A stretch of 64,000 nt of DNA from Labilibaculum manganireducens (GTDB lineage: Bacteria > Bacteroidota > Bacteroidia > Bacteroidales > Marinifilaceae). The first letter of the stretch is position 1. The number at the start of each line of letters is the position of its first letter. Positions 8,349-17,183 of this stretch are shown one piece after another. The DNA is taken from positions 1-64,000 of the forward strand of contig NZ_MVDE01000019.1 of the NCBI RefSeq assembly GCF_002843385.1, in the 5' to 3' direction. The notes under the pieces were generated by a model. The model did not search any database, had not been told where the DNA came from, and saw only the letters and a list, made by a program, of their open reading frames with translations. A program made the position numbers and the translations under genes.

Positions 8349-9971
8349 TTACCACCAACGAGAATCACCAACTTTATCTTTCAAACGATCATCAGAAACA
8401 GAAAAGTCATTATTATCCGGGTCAGCAAAAACAGAATAAATGTCACCACTTAACTGATTTATGTCCATTGGTGCAACTACTGTAACAGCACCTGCCTCAT
8501 CAGTAACGAAAGTCCATACCAAATCACTTGTTCTATAATTATCTTTTATAGTAACGCTTGCAGCACTGCTTCGATAACCATTAATCATGTCGGTATTCCA
8601 TCCCATTCCAAATAATGATTTGGTAATTGAAAAACCATTTTCCAATAATTGCCCTTTAAGATCGAATAAATAATAATTGCTCGTACCAGGAACAAAACAT
8701 GCTGTGAGGTTTTTAATGGTAAATGATTTTAAAGTAGGAGCCTTAGTTGCCTCAACAAACTTTTGTGCATGTGTTATTGTTGAGTTTGTAATACGAATAT
8801 CTTCTATTACCGCTGAACTGTTATCTTGTTTTATCACACCGTAACCTCCAATGGAATCTATAAGGCAATTGTTCATTGTAATTGCACTAATTGTTGCCGC
8901 AGTTTTAATTCGTATTACTCCACGTTTGTATCTTATTTCACAGTCTTCAAATGTAAGTGAATCAACAGCAGCTCCCGAATTTGAAACATTAAATATATAT
9001 GTGCCACCAAAATTACTGTCAGTAGTTTTTGGTTTATCCGGATGGTCGGTGAATGAAATACCTTCAAAATACAATTTCTGAATATTTGCCGCTCCATCAA
9101 CATCGAAGTTACCCGATACTGCAATAACAGCTTTCCCATTCAAGCTGTATCCTGTAACAATACTAACATTGGATGACAATGTTGGTCCGGTTAATTCGTA
9201 AGCCATTCCTCCTGCCAATACAAGTGTTACACCATTTGGATGATCGATCGCTAACTGATCAAAATATTCCTGAGATAATAAAGAATAACTTTCTTCTTCA
9301 CTATAACTTCTAAGATCAATTACATCTCCTTCAAAAGTTTGTGCTGGCATAGTAGTAAAACTTTTTTTTCCCAAATAATTTCCCTCACTATATGCTTTTA
9401 CAACGTAAGATGATTCTTCCACCAAATTCTTAATTATTCTCTCTTTCTTTTCATTCTCACTATCTGTTAAAGCAACTGTTGTTATAAGGGTATCATTTTT
9501 AAACAACATCAAACTATCGTAAACAACGCTCTCCCATGAAACCCGAACCTGATTATCGATTACATCGCTGGATGAAATTGAGTTGAGTTGAGTTGGATAA
9601 TCTGAAGTCGTAATAACTTTATTTACGTAAGGTCTCGACTCCAGCGTTTCTCCAACTGATTTAATCTGCAGGTAATAATCTGTATCATATTCCAAATTTT
9701 CAAAAATATAAAAGGAGGTATCGGTAGTTACTTCCTGTACAAATGTTTTTAAAGAATCATCGGAAATTTTCAGTTCATAATATTCTACATTTTCGTATTG
9801 ATCCCATTCTGCTTTAATCCATGTTCCACCATAACTGGTTTCACTAATAGTTGGGCGAAATAAGCGGTCTGCAACAGCTAAATCGTCATCGTCCTGACAT
9901 GCGGAAAAAATAACGATAAATAACATTGCTACCAATAAAGGCAATTTCATTTTGAGGTTATTATATTTCAT
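8349..9971 (-). CDS. Lipoprotein with Fn3-like and DUF4957/DUF5123-type beta-helix domains (surface glycan-binding candidate)
   Basis: This occupies the SusE/F position after SusD. The frame opens at 10010, but the ATG at 9971 gives a proper lipoprotein signal (MKYNNLKMKLPLLVAMLF, lipobox IFSAC), so I use it; product 540 residues. Two fibronectin-III-like segments cover roughly residues 35-205. A parallel-beta-helix-like region follows with repeated 'I.ITNSTI' and 'LTFEDCEI' rungs, then a C-terminal region ending in DSRWW. This layout matches DUF4957/DUF5123 proteins found in pectin loci. Binding of pectin fragments at the cell surface is inferred. No catalytic motif was recognised. Confidence 0.7.
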   Translation of the reverse strand: MKYNNLKMKLPLLVAMLFIVIFSACQDDDDLAVADRLFRPTISETSYGGTWIKAEWDQYENVEYYELKISDDSLKTFVQEVTTDTSFYIFENLEYDTDYYLQIKSVGETLESRPYVNKVITTSDYPTQLNSISSSDVIDNQVRVSWESVVYDSLMLFKNDTLITTVALTDSENEKKERIIKNLVEESSYVVKAYSEGNYLGKKSFTTMPAQTFEGDVIDLRSYSEEESYSLLSQEYFDQLAIDHPNGVTLVLAGGMAYELTGPTLSSNVSIVTGYSLNGKAVIAVSGNFDVDGAANIQKLYFEGISFTDHPDKPKTTDSNFGGTYIFNVSNSGAAVDSLTFEDCEIRYKRGVIRIKTAATISAITMNNCLIDSIGGYGVIKQDNSSAVIEDIRITNSTITHAQKFVEATKAPTLKSFTIKNLTACFVPGTSNYYLFDLKGQLLENGFSITKSLFGMGWNTDMINGYRSSAASVTIKDNYRTSDLVWTFVTDEAGAVTVVAPMDINQLSGDIYSVFADPDNNDFSVSDDRLKDKVGDSRWW

Positions 9972-10143
9972 TTGTTTGCAATTTTTATTTATAATAAACA
10001 TATAAAACAAGCCATAAGAGTCTATTCTTTGTGCAGGAAAGTATCCCTTACAACACGTTTCATATAACCAGATTTTAAATTTATATTATGGGATTATTAT
10101 TCTTAAATAATCCATTTGATACTATAATTCACTCTTATAGCTT

Positions 10144-12096
10144 TTATAAATCAAGTCCATATCCATTATTATCTAAATACATACTGGCACTAATGGTTGT
10201 TGTTGAAATTGGGAGTAAATAAGGTACTGCAGAAATACCGCTATCATCAGTATATCCCCGCCAGCATCTGGTTGTATAATCAGCACTTTCATAAATACGT
10301 TCGCCAGTTTCTAAATTATCAGTGTAACTATATAATGATTTTGCCCAGTTTGTTGATGCATAAGCATTCTCATTTCCATCATTCTCAAGATCATCTTCAT
10401 CCACTGTTGTTTCAGGAATTTCTTCAGGCACATATTTGGTATTTAAAAACCGAATTGCACCATTTGTTTTCTGATAATATAATTTAGCTGCGTAATCAAC
10501 ATATTGTGCAACATCAGGATCTGAGAGATCCAGTTCATAAGCTGCTTTCCCAATATTGTTTAATGTGTTTTTAGTTTCAATAATTTTCCTCCCGTAAATA
10601 TTCCATCTTACCAAGTCAAATTTACGCAAACACTCTCCACCAAACTCCCAGGCACGTTCGTTAACAATAGCATCAAAAAAATCTTCTTTTGAAGAAAGAC
10701 CGGAAATATAGGTATCAACTTTTGTACTGTAATCTTCTTCTGCAAATGCTCGTTTCCGCACTCTTGCCAAAGCATTTTTCGCAAGTGAATTAGGGCCATT
10801 CAACTCATTTTCAGCTTCAGACAACATCAGAAGAATATCAGAATACCGCATTAAAGGCCAATTAATTCCTGTTCCTTTAGAAGACTCGGATCCCGGATCG
10901 ATTGTTAGCCATAAACGATTCCATTTTCCCGTTGATAAACTGGTAATATTTGACACATATTCATCATTATCATCTTTGTAATAAACTTTTGAAACAGTCA
11001 CGTCTCTTCTACTGTCTTTATCATCAAATGAAAAATAGTAAGTTGGTGTCAGGTTTACCTGAATTGTTGATTTCCCTTTAGATCCTCCGGTAACAGTTGT
11101 TCCAACACACCAACCAACATCACCTCCATTTTCTGCTAAATTTGCAACCTCATAAAGAACATCATCGTTAACAGGCTTTTTAAATACACATTCATTATAA
11201 AACACCTCTTTAAAGCTAGGATTTAGCGAACGATCCTTTAAGCCAATTAATTTCTGACAATAATCAGAAGCAAGCTGATAATACTCATCGGAAGTTCTTG
11301 CAATTTTCTTTACACCATCAATAGTATACGTCACAGCCAAACTATCATTAGATGCAACAGGAAGGTATTCATCAGCTTTTTTCATGACTCCTTCTTTTGT
11401 CATCCCATAACCAGCTCGAAACAAAGCCAAACGGGAAATCATCCCCATGGCAAATTCCCGATTCATACGTTCAATTCCATCGGCATATTCATCGGCAAAA
11501 TACATTTCTCCTTCACAATCTACTAAATCTTGAATGCACCCGGTATAAATGTAATTCTTATCTGTTTTAGGAATATCTAATTTCAGACCTGCTTTTGCGG
11601 CATAAGTAAAATATGGAACATCACCCCAAAAATTAGTAAGAAGAAAATAGCGATATGCTCGTAAACAATATGCTTCTCCCAACATCATTTTCATATCCTT
11701 ATCCTCTGCGATACTGCTTGATTTAATTCCCTCGATACATTGGTTTGCTCTATCAATCGCCAGATAATTATTCTGCCAAGCTTTATTGATATCACCAAAA
11801 CCAGTTAAATTGCTTCCCTGCAAAGACCAAATATCCCGGCGTGAACCATCTGGGTTTGCAGATGGCTGTATTGCTTCAACATCTGAATTTTGCATCCATA
11901 CGCATGACATCCGTGAAGAATAGGGATCCTGAGCAAAAAGAGAATATACGCCAAGAAGCGCTTTTTTTGTGTCTGCTGTATTTGAAAATACATAATCTGC
12001 ATCAAAAGAAGATGGAGACTCGACTTCTAGATGGTCTTCGCATGATGACATTAAAATCACCATCAAATAGAAGATTGGTATAATATATTTTTTCAT
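10144..12096 (-). CDS. SusD/RagB-family outer-membrane glycan-binding lipoprotein
   Basis: A 650-residue SusD homologue. The lipoprotein signal ends at Cys19 (LMSSC). The TPR-like N-terminal half includes LLGVYSLFAQ and EAYCLRAYRYFLLTNFWGDV, characteristic of the family. The C-terminal part has the RagB-type FLNTKYVPEE and WPLMRYSDILLMLSEAENE motifs. SusD proteins form the lid of the SusC transporter and capture oligosaccharides. The gene follows SusC by 31 bp. At 650 residues it is at the long end for SusD. Pectin oligosaccharides are the inferred ligand. Confidence 0.93.
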   Translation of the reverse strand: MKKYIIPIFYLMVILMSSCEDHLEVESPSSFDADYVFSNTADTKKALLGVYSLFAQDPYSSRMSCVWMQNSDVEAIQPSANPDGSRRDIWSLQGSNLTGFGDINKAWQNNYLAIDRANQCIEGIKSSSIAEDKDMKMMLGEAYCLRAYRYFLLTNFWGDVPYFTYAAKAGLKLDIPKTDKNYIYTGCIQDLVDCEGEMYFADEYADGIERMNREFAMGMISRLALFRAGYGMTKEGVMKKADEYLPVASNDSLAVTYTIDGVKKIARTSDEYYQLASDYCQKLIGLKDRSLNPSFKEVFYNECVFKKPVNDDVLYEVANLAENGGDVGWCVGTTVTGGSKGKSTIQVNLTPTYYFSFDDKDSRRDVTVSKVYYKDDNDEYVSNITSLSTGKWNRLWLTIDPGSESSKGTGINWPLMRYSDILLMLSEAENELNGPNSLAKNALARVRKRAFAEEDYSTKVDTYISGLSSKEDFFDAIVNERAWEFGGECLRKFDLVRWNIYGRKIIETKNTLNNIGKAAYELDLSDPDVAQYVDYAAKLYYQKTNGAIRFLNTKYVPEEIPETTVDEDDLENDGNENAYASTNWAKSLYSYTDNLETGERIYESADYTTRCWRGYTDDSGISAVPYLLPISTTTISASMYLDNNGYGLDL

Positions 12097-12127
12097 TTTT
12101 TCTGCTTTTGTTTTAGTTCACTAAAAT

Positions 12128-15100
12128 TTAGAATGTAACATTAACACCAAATGTCCAGGATAAACTCTTTGGATACGATGAATAATCTACTCCTGGAGTA
12201 AGCCCTGATGTAGAAGAACTGCGCACCGGAGAGCTAACTTCCGGATCATATCCTGTATAATTGGTCCACGTCCACAGGTTATTCACAGTACAGTAGACTC
12301 TAAATCTGCTGCAGGAAACTCTTTGGCTTATTGCTTCGGGAAGTGTATATCCTAATGTAATATTTTGTAAACGCAGAAAAGAACCATCTTCAACTGCCCA
12401 TGAATGTGGTAAAACTACAGCGTTGCCAAAAGAGTATGGAGACCATAATTCTTTCTTATTATTCCCCTCATTCATTGTTTTTAATGTTTGCAAATCAGTA
12501 ACTACTTCCCCTGTTTCGCGATTCAGATAAGAGTAACTGTTTTCTGCATCCATTATGGCTAAGAGATTCGCATCATTTGTACGATATTTTTGTGTTGATG
12601 CAATTTTATTGGCATTGTAAATATCATTACCGTATACGAAACTAAACATCACAGAAGCATCAAACCCATGATACATTGCATTCATACTAAATCCGCCTGT
12701 AAAATCAGGATTTGTGTTTCCAATAACTTTTCGATCTTCTCTATCTACAGTTCCTGAATTATCAAGATCTTTTAATTTTATGGTTCCAGGTCTAACACCT
12801 ATAACACCCCCCAGTAAGCCAGTGCCGGCAACACCATCTTTTAGTACATATTGTTCAGAAGATTCATCATAGCTTTCAAAATCATCAGTTGTATAATATC
12901 CATCAGTAACCCATCCATAAATAAGACCTACCGGTTCTCCTACTTTTACTCTGTAATCATCATTACCTTTATTATCTGTTCCTGCCCAACCCGAACTGTA
13001 AACCTGCTCACTAATTCCATCAGCCAATTTGTCAACATTCGATTTATTGAATCCAATATTAAAGTTTGTAGACAGGGTGAAATCTTTTTTATTTATAATA
13101 GTAGCATTAAGCGACAGCTCTATTCCTTTATTGGATATGGCTCCTACGTTCTCTACAGTTGTTTCATAACCGGGCGCTACAATAGATCTCTCTATTAAAA
13201 GATCCTTAGAAGAATTATTATAAGCTTCCAGTGTTCCTGAAAGTTTCTCATTAAAAAACCCAAAATCCAAACCAATATTGCGTGTTACAGTCGTCTCCCA
13301 TTTTAGATTAGGATTGGCTAATTGCTTATTTTTTGCACCGTAATAGCCTGAGAATTTATCACCTATACCATAAGCTTTTGAATCTTGAATGCTATAATTT
13401 TGTTTGTACATGGTACTCTTAATCCGGTTGTTTCCTACTTCTCCGTAACTTACTCTCAGTTTTAGATTTGATAACCAGTTTTCAGTAGACTCCATAAAAG
13501 GCTCCTGCGTAATACGCCATGCAAAAGCTGCTGCTGGAAAAATCCCCCAATGATTTTTCGATGGAAATTTAGACGAACCATCTGCCCGCGCAGTTAATGT
13601 CAGCAAGTATTTTTCATTATAATTATACCCAATACGACCAAAGAATGATTCCAAATTATCATTATCATAAACCGCACTTGTTACTTTTGGTATTCCTTCT
13701 CCCAAACCCAGGTTGGCGAATATTTTATCTGGAGTTAGGTCTGTACTATAACCAGTAGCATAAATATTACTTTCATCACCTTGCCCCGACACAAGCTCCT
13801 GCCCAAGCATTATATTGAAATTATGAAGTGTGCTAATATTAAAATTATATGCAAGCGTTTGCACTTCACGGTAATTTTTAGCTGTGCTTTTTGTCCAGTC
13901 TACTAAAGGTTTACCTCCAACATAAGAAGCATTACTTGTATATTGTCCCCAATAGTTTTGTGTTTCGTTAAAACCAATTGTATATCCACCATCTAAACGA
14001 TAAGTAAGCCCTTTTACAATCTCCCAGGTTAATCCTCCTGTAAAACTGTATTTTTTATTATATTTCCTTTTCCAGTACTGAGCTGCTCGTTCTGACAGTG
14101 TCAAATTACTTTTAATCCATTCACTATATTCATCATCTGTTAATGTACCTGGATTAATCTGAATAAATTCCTGCAATCCATTAACAGGCCCTTTTGTAAC
14201 TGCATCGGATGTACGAACCTTATAAGAACCACCTGATGTTCCTGAACCATTTGTTCTGCCATCAGAAACACGTACATTAGCATCAAACTTCAAGTTCTCA
14301 GCTAATTTATGGTTTACCTTTAAATTAAGATAATATCGTGTATAATCATTATCCTTCATTAAGCCACCATCATGATTATAGGAAGTACTTAACGAAAACT
14401 TCGTTTTTTCATTTCCTCCGGTGATAGAAATGTTATGTTGTTGTGAAAGAACATCAGCCCCAAACATATCATCTTGCCAATTTGTTCCTTTCTGAAACTT
14501 ATAAAGATCCAAATCATCGAAAACCCCGAATTTGTTTTCGAAATTTTTCAAATCGTCTTCTCCTCCCAACGCGGCCAGTTCATAATTCCTCATCGTGTAC
14601 TCATATGGATCCAAAACATCCAGCCTGTTGCGAAGCTTTTTTGTTTGGAAAAAACCATTGTAAGAAACCTGAGTTTTTCCTGCTTTTGCACTTTTGGTTG
14701 TAATAATCACAACTCCATTTGCTCCTTGCGAACCATAAATTGCAGTAGATGAAGCATCTTTTAAGACATCAATGGTTTCAATATCATTTGAAGATACATC
14801 ACTCATACTTGATACCGGAAAACCATCCACAATATAAAGCGGCGAATTATCCCCAGTAACAGAACCTCCTCCACGAACTCTAATAATCATCTCAGCATCA
14901 GGAGATCCGTCTGCAGTTGTGATTTGTACTCCGGCCAATCTACCTGTTAAAGCTTGAGCTACACTGCTAACCGGAATGTTAGCCAATGCTTTTCCTTGTA
15001 CTGATGATACAGCCCCTGTTAAGTCTCTCTTCTTAACTGTACCATAACCAATAGCAACAACTTCGTCCAGCTGTTCTGAATCTACCTCCAGAGATACATT

Positions 15101-15412
15101 AAGTATGCGTTTCCCTTTCAAAGGAATTTCCTGTGATTCATACCCTATGAATGAAAAAACGAGGATTGCTTCTGATGATGCCTCTAATTTATATGCCCCA
15201 TCAATATTCGTAATCGTTCCAATTGTAGTTCCCTTCACAAAAACATTAGTTCCTGGAATACTTTCCTTCGTTTGGGCATCAATTACTTTACCACTAACAG
15301 TAATGTCCTGAGCGAACACACTGGAAGTGCTACAAAATAATAAAACAAGAACTCCTATGCGAAAACAAATCGGACATAGTTGTTTTTGTTTTACTTTAGA
15401 AAAGTTTGTCAT
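12128..15412 (-). CDS. SusC/RagA-family TonB-dependent outer-membrane transporter
   Basis: A 1094-residue TonB-dependent transporter. A signal peptide ends near SVFAQ. A carboxypeptidase-regulatory-like domain covers about 36-125 (VSGKVIDAQTKESIPGTNV). The plug follows with the SusC signature GYGTVKKRDLTGAVSSV, then PLYIVDGFPV and GSQGANGVVIITTK. The remainder is the 22-strand barrel ending in WTFGVNVTF with a terminal aromatic. It imports oligosaccharides across the outer membrane with SusD as lid. It lies 21 bp downstream of GH105 in the same operon. Confidence 0.95.
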   Translation of the reverse strand: MTNFSKVKQKQLCPICFRIGVLVLLFCSTSSVFAQDITVSGKVIDAQTKESIPGTNVFVKGTTIGTITNIDGAYKLEASSEAILVFSFIGYESQEIPLKGKRILNVSLEVDSEQLDEVVAIGYGTVKKRDLTGAVSSVQGKALANIPVSSVAQALTGRLAGVQITTADGSPDAEMIIRVRGGGSVTGDNSPLYIVDGFPVSSMSDVSSNDIETIDVLKDASSTAIYGSQGANGVVIITTKSAKAGKTQVSYNGFFQTKKLRNRLDVLDPYEYTMRNYELAALGGEDDLKNFENKFGVFDDLDLYKFQKGTNWQDDMFGADVLSQQHNISITGGNEKTKFSLSTSYNHDGGLMKDNDYTRYYLNLKVNHKLAENLKFDANVRVSDGRTNGSGTSGGSYKVRTSDAVTKGPVNGLQEFIQINPGTLTDDEYSEWIKSNLTLSERAAQYWKRKYNKKYSFTGGLTWEIVKGLTYRLDGGYTIGFNETQNYWGQYTSNASYVGGKPLVDWTKSTAKNYREVQTLAYNFNISTLHNFNIMLGQELVSGQGDESNIYATGYSTDLTPDKIFANLGLGEGIPKVTSAVYDNDNLESFFGRIGYNYNEKYLLTLTARADGSSKFPSKNHWGIFPAAAFAWRITQEPFMESTENWLSNLKLRVSYGEVGNNRIKSTMYKQNYSIQDSKAYGIGDKFSGYYGAKNKQLANPNLKWETTVTRNIGLDFGFFNEKLSGTLEAYNNSSKDLLIERSIVAPGYETTVENVGAISNKGIELSLNATIINKKDFTLSTNFNIGFNKSNVDKLADGISEQVYSSGWAGTDNKGNDDYRVKVGEPVGLIYGWVTDGYYTTDDFESYDESSEQYVLKDGVAGTGLLGGVIGVRPGTIKLKDLDNSGTVDREDRKVIGNTNPDFTGGFSMNAMYHGFDASVMFSFVYGNDIYNANKIASTQKYRTNDANLLAIMDAENSYSYLNRETGEVVTDLQTLKTMNEGNNKKELWSPYSFGNAVVLPHSWAVEDGSFLRLQNITLGYTLPEAISQRVSCSRFRVYCTVNNLWTWTNYTGYDPEVSSPVRSSSTSGLTPGVDYSSYPKSLSWTFGVNVTF

Positions 15413-15433
15413 AGTTTTTAATTTAGATTTTTA

Positions 15434-16633
15434 TTAGTTATTCATTTCTATACTTGCCAGAATAAAAGGGCCAATTCCTTTAGGATCATTATCCCGGACA
15501 GGTTCTTTAATATAATAATCATAAGATCCATCCCGGTATGGAGTTCCACCCAAACCAGCTACCGAGCAAACACTCGTAATACTGATGGTTTCATCAACAT
15601 TTTCTTTAATGAAATTTTTCAATATGCCATCGTATCCTTTTTCAGCAACCAAACGGTATCTTTTATCGATATAATTTAAGCGAGAAGCTTTTAATAACGA
15701 ATACACAAACATACACGAGCAAGAGGATTCCAAATAGTTACCTTCCTTATTCCCTAAATCTAAGACCTGATACCAAAGCCCTGTTTTTGGATCCTGAACT
15801 TCTTCAATTCCTGCTGCCACCTGCTTTACAATCCCTATTAATTCTTCTCTTTTCGGATGATTTTCAGGAATAAAATCAAGAATATCAACCAATGCCATAG
15901 CATACCATCCCATAGCACGGCCCCAGAAATGAAGAGAACAACCATTCTCAGGATTAGCCCAAGCTTGCTCTTTACTTTCATCCCATCCATGGTAGTTCAA
16001 TCCCACCTCAGAATTATATGTGTGTTTATGAACAACTACAAATTGATTAATAACATCGTCGAAAGCTTCAGGCTCATTAAATTCAGATCCAAATCGAGCA
16101 TAAAAAGGCTCCCCCATATACAAACCATCCAACCACATTTGGTGTGTATATCTCTTCTTATGCCAAAATCCTCCTTCGGTAGTTCTTGGATGATCGTTCA
16201 ATTGATCACGAAGTATGAAAATGGCTTTCTTATAACGATCATCGTGAGTATTCTGATAAAGATCAAACAAGAAGTTACCCGAATTCACATTATCAATATT
16301 AAAATCACTCCTTTTGTACCCTTTAATCTCGCCATTGGCATTAATAAATTGATCAGCATAAGATTTTGCATAATCGTAATATTTAATTTCGCCGGTTTGT
16401 TTCCACAATTCAACCATCGACTTCGTAACAAGACCGGCAGTATAGCCCCATTTTCCTTTGGGGTTAAAATCAACGGTTGAAGAGTTAGGGAAGTGAATCA
16501 TTTCTGAATCTGCCATTCGAACAGCCATATGCAAACCTTTGCATTCCACGTCTGATTTAATTGTTCTTTTGCAAGAAATACACTGACTATATCCAATCCC
16601 AACAATAACTATAAGTAGGATTTTTCTATTCAT
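15434..16633 (-). CDS. GH105 unsaturated (rhamno)galacturonyl hydrolase
   Basis: The first gene of the SusCD block. The GH88/GH105 (alpha/alpha)6 barrel is recognised from KWGYTAGLVTKSM, HQMWLDGLYM (Asp is the probable acid) and FWGRAMGWYAMALVDIL. These enzymes hydrate and release the 4,5-unsaturated galacturonic acid left by pectate or rhamnogalacturonan lyases, matching the PL1 in this locus. I start at the ATG at 16633 (MNRKILL) rather than 16642. An N-terminal signal is present; the Cys residues near 17-21 (YSQC, CISC) give no canonical lipobox, so lipidation is unclear. Confidence 0.88.
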   Translation of the reverse strand: MNRKILLIVIVGIGYSQCISCKRTIKSDVECKGLHMAVRMADSEMIHFPNSSTVDFNPKGKWGYTAGLVTKSMVELWKQTGEIKYYDYAKSYADQFINANGEIKGYKRSDFNIDNVNSGNFLFDLYQNTHDDRYKKAIFILRDQLNDHPRTTEGGFWHKKRYTHQMWLDGLYMGEPFYARFGSEFNEPEAFDDVINQFVVVHKHTYNSEVGLNYHGWDESKEQAWANPENGCSLHFWGRAMGWYAMALVDILDFIPENHPKREELIGIVKQVAAGIEEVQDPKTGLWYQVLDLGNKEGNYLESSCSCMFVYSLLKASRLNYIDKRYRLVAEKGYDGILKNFIKENVDETISITSVCSVAGLGGTPYRDGSYDYYIKEPVRDNDPKGIGPFILASIEMNN

Positions 16634-16741
16634 TTTAAACACATTTATAACCTATTCTAATTAAAATAAACAAAATGAGGTTTCAACTATAGTAAATGCA
16701 ATTCACAAGAACCATCAATTACCTGTTCCATGCATTATGAA

Positions 16742-16760
16742 AATATTCCTCAGGAATATT
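16742..16760. repeat. 9-bp palindrome upstream of GH105
   Basis: AATATTCCTCAGGAATATT is a perfect palindrome with a single central base. It lies between the TTCCC array and the GH105 start, about 110 bp upstream of the gene. It could be a second operator. No matching palindrome was seen upstream of the CE8 block. Confidence 0.5.
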
Positions 16761-16822
16761 AAAACCTTCAATTTTACAATCAGCTAAATTATGGTAAAAC
16801 AATGAACTGTTAGCCTTAATTA

Positions 16823-16890
16823 TTCCCAAAGAAGATAGTCTGGATTCCCTTGGGGGTAAATATTTCCCAAAAAAGAGGGGCATTTTTCCC
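16823..16890 (-). promoter_or_regulatory. Putative HTCS operator: four TTCCC boxes spaced 22/19/22 (copy 2)
   Basis: TTCCC occurs at 16823-16827, 16845-16849, 16864-16868 and 16886-16890, exactly the 22/19/22 spacing of copy 1 at 6188-6255. Flanking bases are largely shared (TTCCCAAAGAAGA, AGTCTG, ATTCCCT, AAGAGGGG). It sits about 190 bp upstream of GH105, the first gene of the SusCD block, and downstream of the regulator gene. Two near-identical arrays in front of two co-functional operons imply one shared activator. Confidence 0.7.
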
Positions 16891-16992
16891 GAAAAAAATC
16901 ACAAACGTACCCAATCACTAGAAATACAAGCGATTAACAAATAAATAAAAAAGGGAATTTTAAGAAAGGTGAAACGAAAAGGAGAAGAAATC

Positions 16993-17075
16993 AGCCCTAA
17001 TATTTTTTACTTAAAACTAATTAAGTATAAAAAAGTACACATCGCAACAAGTCATCAACCTTTTTTCTTAGGGCT
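16993..17075. repeat. Long imperfect inverted-repeat structure between regulator and GH105
   Basis: Outer arms AGCCCTAA (16993-17000) and TTAGGGCT (17068-17075) enclose an inner, nearly perfect pair: TTTTTTACTTAA (17003-17014) with TTAAGTATAAAAAA from 17021. It follows the stop of the hybrid regulator by about 110 bp on the minus strand. It may be a terminator-like or folded untranslated element. The rest of 16643-17183 holds the operator array and palindrome but no gene. Confidence 0.4.
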
Positions 17076-17183
17076 AATAAGGAATTGAACTAAAAGCAAA
17101 TTACTAGAACAAGATCATATACTTCAACAAACTATTGATTTGCAATTATGATTGAAATAAAGTTTTTACAACTAATTTAAACT

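Noticed and set aside
10014-10138. Paired segments ATAAGAGT and ACTCTTAT plus the GGATTATT/AATAATCC hairpin between SusD and the DUF4957/DUF5123-type gene
   Set aside because: Short AT-rich arms, no T-tract, and such pairs are expected by chance in this composition.
15857-16480. 207-codon frame antisense to GH105
   Set aside because: Composition is that of an antisense shadow and the sense strand encodes a clear GH105 domain.
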